Below are positions 13,401 to 16,775 of a stretch of DNA of 16,775 nucleotides, piece after piece; positions within the stretch are counted from its first letter, which is position 1; each line of letters starts with the position of its first letter. A program made the position numbers and the translations under genes. The notes beneath the pieces were generated by a model. The model searched no databases. It saw nothing but the letters and a program-made list of their open reading frames with translations, and was not told the DNA's origin. The stretch is from contig DCSU01000034.1 in the NCBI GenBank assembly GCA_002325785.1, forward strand, positions 1 through 16,775, in the 5' to 3' direction. The DNA is from Bacteroidales bacterium UBA1458 (GTDB lineage: Bacteria; Bacteroidota; Bacteroidia; Bacteroidales; VadinHA17).

Positions 13401-13424
13401 AAAAAAAGCCCTTTATCAGGGCTT
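13401..13424 (-). terminator. Intrinsic terminator of the sulfur-respiration operon
   Basis: AAGCCCT (13406-13412) and AGGGCTT (13418-13424) pair around the loop TTATC. On the minus strand the GC-rich stem runs directly into seven T (A-run 13401-13407). It lies 22 nt after the rhodanese-like gene and separates that operon from the PAS gene. Confidence 0.85.
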
Positions 13425-13446
13425 CACTACGCTGTAGGGTACCTAA

Positions 13447-14070
13447 TCAGCAGCCTCCTGCGGGCTTCTTCTTGGCTTTGGTGGTCGAGGGAGGCTTGAG
13501 AGCCTTCACTGCCGGCACCTCAGGCCCGGTGCTCACTACACCACCTCCACCCAGTGCTGCAGCAGCACTCTTGCGGAAGTCGTATTGTGCAAATTCTTCA
13601 TTGGGACTGGTCTGCGAGGGCTCTTCCGGAGAGAGTATGTTACCGAACCAGTAGTTCAGTCCCCCCTCGAGCACAAAATTATTCTCGTAGCCCAGCTGCC
13701 TGGTTATCATCCAAGCCTGGTTGGCATAGACCGAACCGTTTGAATAAAAGACGTTCATATAGGCATCCTGGTTCAGAATGTCAGTGTACTCGTCGGCAAG
13801 CAGGTTGCTAAGTGGTACGTTGATGGCACCAGGCATGCTGTAGGCATCAAACTCCTCCGGAGTGCGCACATCTATGAGCCGCAGTGAGGGATCCTTCTGA
13901 ACAAGCATGTCAGCCACCACATCAGGGGAAACGAACTGCACACCTGCACCAGCCTCCTGAAGCAGCTCGTCGGCTGTAAGGCGGAAGTGCTTAACCCTGT
14001 CGGGTGGCACGGCTGCAATTATTATCCCCAGCGGGATCACAAAGAGTGCAAGTAATTTAAGCGATTTCAT
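13447..14070 (-). CDS. Exported rhodanese-fold protein lacking the catalytic Cys, with C-terminal Gly-Gly-Cys arm
   Basis: The 207-residue protein has an N-terminal signal peptide or anchor (MKSLKLLALFVIPLGIIIAA). A rhodanese domain follows at about residues 45-145: RLIDVRTPEEF (64-74), MPGAINVPLS (79-88) and VLEGGLNYW (133-141). The active-site loop reads FYSNGSVYAN, with Ser110 where rhodaneses carry the persulfide-forming Cys. After residue 160 comes a flexible Ala/Gly/Pro/Lys arm ending KKKPAGGC. Cys207, the last residue, is the only cysteine in the whole protein. This ending recalls the GGCGG swinging arm of SoxY, which carries sulfur intermediates. I infer a periplasmic sulfur-carrier role for the reductase and YeeE/YedE proteins encoded upstream. 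An alternative is a structural rhodanese-like protein. It is the last gene of its operon, 59 nt after the YedE-like gene, and is followed by a terminator. Confidence 0.9.
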   Translation of the reverse strand: MKSLKLLALFVIPLGIIIAAVPPDRVKHFRLTADELLQEAGAGVQFVSPDVVADMLVQKDPSLRLIDVRTPEEFDAYSMPGAINVPLSNLLADEYTDILNQDAYMNVFYSNGSVYANQAWMITRQLGYENNFVLEGGLNYWFGNILSPEEPSQTSPNEEFAQYDFRKSAAAALGGGGVVSTGPEVPAVKALKPPSTTKAKKKPAGGC

Positions 14071-14129
14071 CGTTGTTATTTTTCGTTATCAATAGTATAA
14101 CCCGTATCTGCCGTAAGTGTTCGGAATGA

Positions 14130-14720
14130 TTAATATTCCTCCCTGGGAAACTTCTTCTCAGCCCACTCCGCAACAACAAACATACCCAGCGCAGCAATGA
14201 TCAGCAGCAGGCCGAAGAGGCCGTCTGACAGTCCTAGCGTTTCGCTGACCTTCGGCTCACCAAGGTATCTCGCGAAATAAAGTTTCTCCCACAATCCATA
14301 AGTGAAGGCGAAGCCGTAGACCCCAATGAAGAGTCCGACAATGAATACCATAGCATCTATCTTTCCTATTGCGGCACCGCAGAAGCTGGTACCCGGACAG
14401 AAGCCGCCCATAATGAATCCGGCACCCATTATCACTCCGCCTACAATAGCTGAGGTGAGATATGTCGGGTTGACATATATAAGGTCAAGGTCTACCCACC
14501 CGAAGAGGCTCATGAAGAGCAAGCCGAGCATGGCAGTGATGGCGCCGGTGAAAAAGACCTTTAAAACCACGGTATCATAACCGTAGAAGATGCCCGCCAG
14601 CTTGCGGCTCGACGAGAAGCCTGAGCTCTCGAGTACCCAGCCAAAGGCGATGCCTATGAAGAATGCGAGGAGAAAGTTGGTGTTCTCCGATATTATCTCG
14701 AATGGTGCTAATGGTCCCAT
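14130..14720 (-). CDS. YeeE/YedE-family membrane protein, half-size (GGFCPGT type)
   Basis: This 196-residue inner-membrane protein has about five hydrophobic segments. It carries the family marks ESSGFSSSRKLAG (31-43), VLKVFFTGA (52-60) and GGFCPGTSFCG (105-115), with Cys108 and Cys114 in the membrane. Full-length YeeE/TsuA proteins (about 350 aa) take up thiosulfate through conserved cysteines; in many genomes the two halves are separate genes, as here. Its partner is the next gene upstream, only 15 nt away. It probably moves thiosulfate or another sulfur compound across the inner membrane next to the reductase. The start is the ATG at 14720, which follows a purine-rich AAAGGAGAC, one of the few Shine-Dalgarno-like sites in the window. 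Confidence 0.9.
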   Translation of the reverse strand: MGPLAPFEIISENTNFLLAFFIGIAFGWVLESSGFSSSRKLAGIFYGYDTVVLKVFFTGAITAMLGLLFMSLFGWVDLDLIYVNPTYLTSAIVGGVIMGAGFIMGGFCPGTSFCGAAIGKIDAMVFIVGLFIGVYGFAFTYGLWEKLYFARYLGEPKVSETLGLSDGLFGLLLIIAALGMFVVAEWAEKKFPREEY

Positions 14721-14735
14721 TTTTGTCTCCTTTAT

Positions 14736-15272
14736 TTAAATCCAGTTTCTCCTGAAAAAATATGCCAGTGCGAAGGCGGTACCGAAGATACCCATCATGG
14801 TGACGAAGCCACCGAGTGAGAGCACGGCCATACCGCTGAGTGCCGAGCCGCTTGTGCAGCCGCGGCCAATCTGTGAACCCAGGCCGAAGAGGATACCCCC
14901 GGCCAGCGCAAATATCAACCTTCGGCGCGAGGTGATCTTCGGCGAGTGTTCAACCTTAAGTTTGAGACGGCCGGCTACAGCCCCGGAAAGAAAGCCTCCC
15001 ACAATAACCCCAAGCATCTGAAAAACAAGCCAAGACCTCATGGGGCTGCCACTGTGTGACTCCGCATACTCGGCCATATAGGGCATGGTGTTCACCGCAT
15101 CCTTGTCTACCACCTCTATGGATGTGGCCACGACACTCTTTATCGCACCGCTGGCTCCCAGACCCCTGCCTGAAATGAAATTTGCGGCAAGCAGAACGAG
15201 GCCCAGAAGGACACCGCCGACGTACGGGTTGAGGTACCTCCTGCTTCTCTCTTTTGTTGTATTATTGCTCAT
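14736..15272 (-). CDS. YeeE/YedE-family membrane protein, half-size (GRGCTSG type)
   Basis: The 178-residue membrane protein has about four hydrophobic segments. It shows NPYVGGVLLGLVLL (15-28), SGRGLGASGA (34-43) and the conserved GRGCTSGSALSG (136-147) with its only cysteine, Cys139. This Cys motif is typical of the other half of YeeE/YedE thiosulfate transporters, so the two adjacent genes together rebuild one full transporter. The loop between the two motifs (about 50-80) is polar and probably extracytoplasmic. The gene follows nrfD-like by 22 nt and precedes the second half by 15 nt. The substrate, perhaps thiosulfate, sulfite or polysulfide, is inferred from family and context. Confidence 0.9.
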   Translation of the reverse strand: MSNNTTKERSRRYLNPYVGGVLLGLVLLAANFISGRGLGASGAIKSVVATSIEVVDKDAVNTMPYMAEYAESHSGSPMRSWLVFQMLGVIVGGFLSGAVAGRLKLKVEHSPKITSRRRLIFALAGGILFGLGSQIGRGCTSGSALSGMAVLSLGGFVTMMGIFGTAFALAYFFRRNWI

Positions 15273-15294
15273 ATTGTAGTGTGTTTTATTGTTA

Positions 15295-16236
15295 TCAGTA
15301 TAACCAGCGGCTCACCTGGCCGGCAAAGACGAATATAAAACGGAAGGCGAAACTGCCCATCAATACAAGCACGCCTGGTATAAGTGCGGGTATATGCCTG
15401 CCTCTCAATTCCATCAGGTCAAGCACCCCGGGGATGATTATCCCAAGTATTACCACAAATATCCAGAAGACCATTGTATAGGGTCCGCCCAGAAAGAGCT
15501 CTGCTGCTTCTATCTGTACCTGGGTGCTGGCAAGGAAGCCCATGAACATGTGCACTATCAGGAACAGCTCCGTACCAAGGATAATGAGGTCTATCTTTGT
15601 AAAGAGAAGCCTCTCCTCATGGTTTTTTGATGCCAGCACTATTGAAGCAGCGCCGGCTGAAAGCCCTGAGGCCAGGAAAAGTGGTCCGAGCACCGATGTG
15701 TTCCACAGCGGCCTGGCATTGAATGCAGACAGCAGTATTCCGGTGTAAACACCCGTGATGATGGCAAAGATCAGCATAACCCATGCCAGGGGTTTCTTAT
15801 TTTTGTTGAAGAATGCCTCAATATCCTTAAGCCACTTATACTTCCAGTCCCAGTTCGGAAAAAACTCCCTGATATGCAGGGCACACCATATCACTGAAAC
15901 GGTTGTTATGACCAGCAGTGTCCATGCACCCCATGACATCGGCGACTGTATCCTGATAGTAGTGTATAGCTGCCAGAAAAAGGCCTTATGGTTCAGGTCA
16001 TAAAAGAGTGCTGCCAGTCCTATCACCAAAACTATTGGTGCAATGAAGGGCACCCTGCGTACGGCAGTGCGGTACTGCTCTTCCTTTCCAAGCAGGTAAT
16101 AGAGGGCGGCAAAGAAGAGTACTCCTGCCGCCAGTCCACCAAGAAACAGGTATAACGGTATTGGCCAGTGCCATATATGCAGTTGCGGGTCAACCATCAG
16201 GTTCTCTCTTCCGCTGATAATAAGCTCTTCGTTCAT
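15295..16236 (-). CDS. NrfD/PsrC-type membrane quinol subunit
   Basis: The 313-residue integral membrane protein has eight hydrophobic segments (near 26-48, 63-80, 100-120, 149-170, 178-202, 213-238, 253-275 and 284-306). It has the NrfD family marks GGLAAGV (33-39), SPMSWGAW (98-105) and SGLSAGAAS (190-198). In complex iron-sulfur molybdoenzymes such as polysulfide, thiosulfate and tetrathionate reductase it anchors the enzyme and exchanges electrons with the menaquinone pool. It lies 7 nt after the PsrB-type ferredoxin gene. With the YeeE/YedE and rhodanese-like genes behind it, a sulfur-compound reductase is much more likely than a nitrite reductase. A short N-terminal tail (MNEELIISGRENLM) precedes the first helix. 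Confidence 0.92.
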   Translation of the reverse strand: MNEELIISGRENLMVDPQLHIWHWPIPLYLFLGGLAAGVLFFAALYYLLGKEEQYRTAVRRVPFIAPIVLVIGLAALFYDLNHKAFFWQLYTTIRIQSPMSWGAWTLLVITTVSVIWCALHIREFFPNWDWKYKWLKDIEAFFNKNKKPLAWVMLIFAIITGVYTGILLSAFNARPLWNTSVLGPLFLASGLSAGAASIVLASKNHEERLLFTKIDLIILGTELFLIVHMFMGFLASTQVQIEAAELFLGGPYTMVFWIFVVILGIIIPGVLDLMELRGRHIPALIPGVLVLMGSFAFRFIFVFAGQVSRWLY

Positions 16237-16243
16237 CGTCTGC

Positions 16244-16775
16244 TCAGATTAGAAAATATAACTGTGGTTGCGTCCCTGCTTCGGGGATGAGTGTCTTTGA
16301 TTTGCGTTTTTTCAGGATAACGCTCACATCGCTGTTGGGGTCGTCAAGGTCACCGAAATACATGCATTTTGTCGGGCATACTGCCACGCATGCTGGTTTC
16401 ATTCCCTCCTTCACCCTATGGATGCAGAAGGTGCATTTGTCGACATATCCCTTCGGATGGGGGTAACGTGCATCATAAGGGCACGAGGCTATGCAGGCGC
16501 CGCAGCCGATGCACTTCTCAGGGGTAACCATTACAAAGCCTCCCTCCAGGATGTGGCTGGCACCGGTGGGACAGCAGCGAACGCAGGGAGCGTTGTCGCA
16601 ATGATTGCACCTTTCGGAACGAAGTTCGAGTTCCAGCTGTGGGTAGGTACCGTCAACAACCTCCACGATCCAATCCCTGCAATAGCCTATGGGAACGTTG
16701 TTTTCGGTTTGACAGGCGACCACACAGTCGCTGCAGCCGACACATTTTTTGGTATCAACAGCCATTGCATATCTC
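16244..16775 (-). CDS. PsrB/NrfC-type four [4Fe-4S] ferredoxin subunit, probably 5'-truncated by the window edge
   Basis: Sixteen cysteines in four groups bind four [4Fe-4S] clusters, numbered from the Met at 16765: C8/C11/C14/C18; C53/C56/C61/C65 (CxxCx4CxxxCP); C85/C88/C91/C95 (CIGCGACIASCP); C111/C114/C126/C130 (CTFC...CVAVCP). This is the electron-wire subunit that links the Mo catalytic subunit to the NrfD/PsrC subunit. The frame stays open past the ATG at 16765 (preceding codons read R-Y-A). Family members usually start with a few residues ending like RYAM-D, so the true start is likely just outside the window. The C-terminus ends at TGA 16244-16246, 7 nt before the nrfD-like gene. The catalytic molybdopterin gene is not in the window and should lie upstream. 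Confidence 0.93.
   Translation of the reverse strand, partial: RYAMAVDTKKCVGCSDCVVACQTENNVPIGYCRDWIVEVVDGTYPQLELELRSERCNHCDNAPCVRCCPTGASHILEGGFVMVTPEKCIGCGACIASCPYDARYPHPKGYVDKCTFCIHRVKEGMKPACVAVCPTKCMYFGDLDDPNSDVSVILKKRKSKTLIPEAGTQPQLYFLI

Overview
The window reads as chromosomal DNA of a Bacteroidota bacterium, probably a Bacteroidales/Marinilabiliales-type anaerobe or facultative anaerobe. Three things support this. Start codons have almost no Shine-Dalgarno sequences. The tRNA-Arg gene has a textbook Bacteroidota promoter (TTTG, 19 nt, TAAATTTG). The gene content is also typical: exported alpha/beta hydrolases, a signal-peptide TPR protein, and NrfD-type respiratory modules. The species cannot be named from this sequence. 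I see no mobile element, CRISPR array or rRNA.

Layout. Positions 1-2156 hold small carbohydrate and metabolic genes: the 5' part of an exported alpha/beta hydrolase (minus), an L-fucose mutarotase FucU (minus), and a divergent aldo/keto reductase (plus). Positions 2157-2626 are nearly gene-free, with one doubtful 80-codon reading frame. Positions 2627-4597 encode a large exported TPR protein with two Pro/Glu linkers. A minus-strand tRNA-Arg(CCT) with its own promoter and a 3' hairpin follows at 4694-4856.

Positions 4901-11756 look like one minus-strand transcription unit. In transcription order it contains a FadR-type GntR regulator flanked by two TTGG-N5-CCAA sites, a translationally coupled 73-aa protein, an 11-TM membrane protein of no family I recognise, a Tat-exported metallo-beta-lactamase-fold enzyme, a COG0523 (CobW-type) metallochaperone GTPase fused to about 300 residues I cannot assign, and an exported MetX-like alpha/beta hydrolase. 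A strong intrinsic terminator closes it. This combination is the best candidate for an undescribed system. A plausible reading is that a cytoplasmic GTPase loads metal into the folded MBL enzyme before Tat export, with the membrane protein and exported hydrolase acting on the same ligand-controlled pathway. The substrate is unknown.

Positions 11917-13251 encode a PAS-PAS-(GAF-like) protein without a recognisable output domain. Positions 13401-16775 are the 3' part of a second minus-strand operon for sulfur-compound respiration: a PsrB-type four-cluster ferredoxin (cut by the window edge), a PsrC/NrfD membrane quinol subunit, two half-size YeeE/YedE sulfur-compound transport proteins, and an exported rhodanese-fold protein. 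The rhodanese has Ser instead of the catalytic Cys, and its only cysteine is the last residue of a flexible arm ending in Gly-Gly-Cys, like the carrier arm of SoxY. The Mo-containing catalytic subunit is expected just beyond the right edge.
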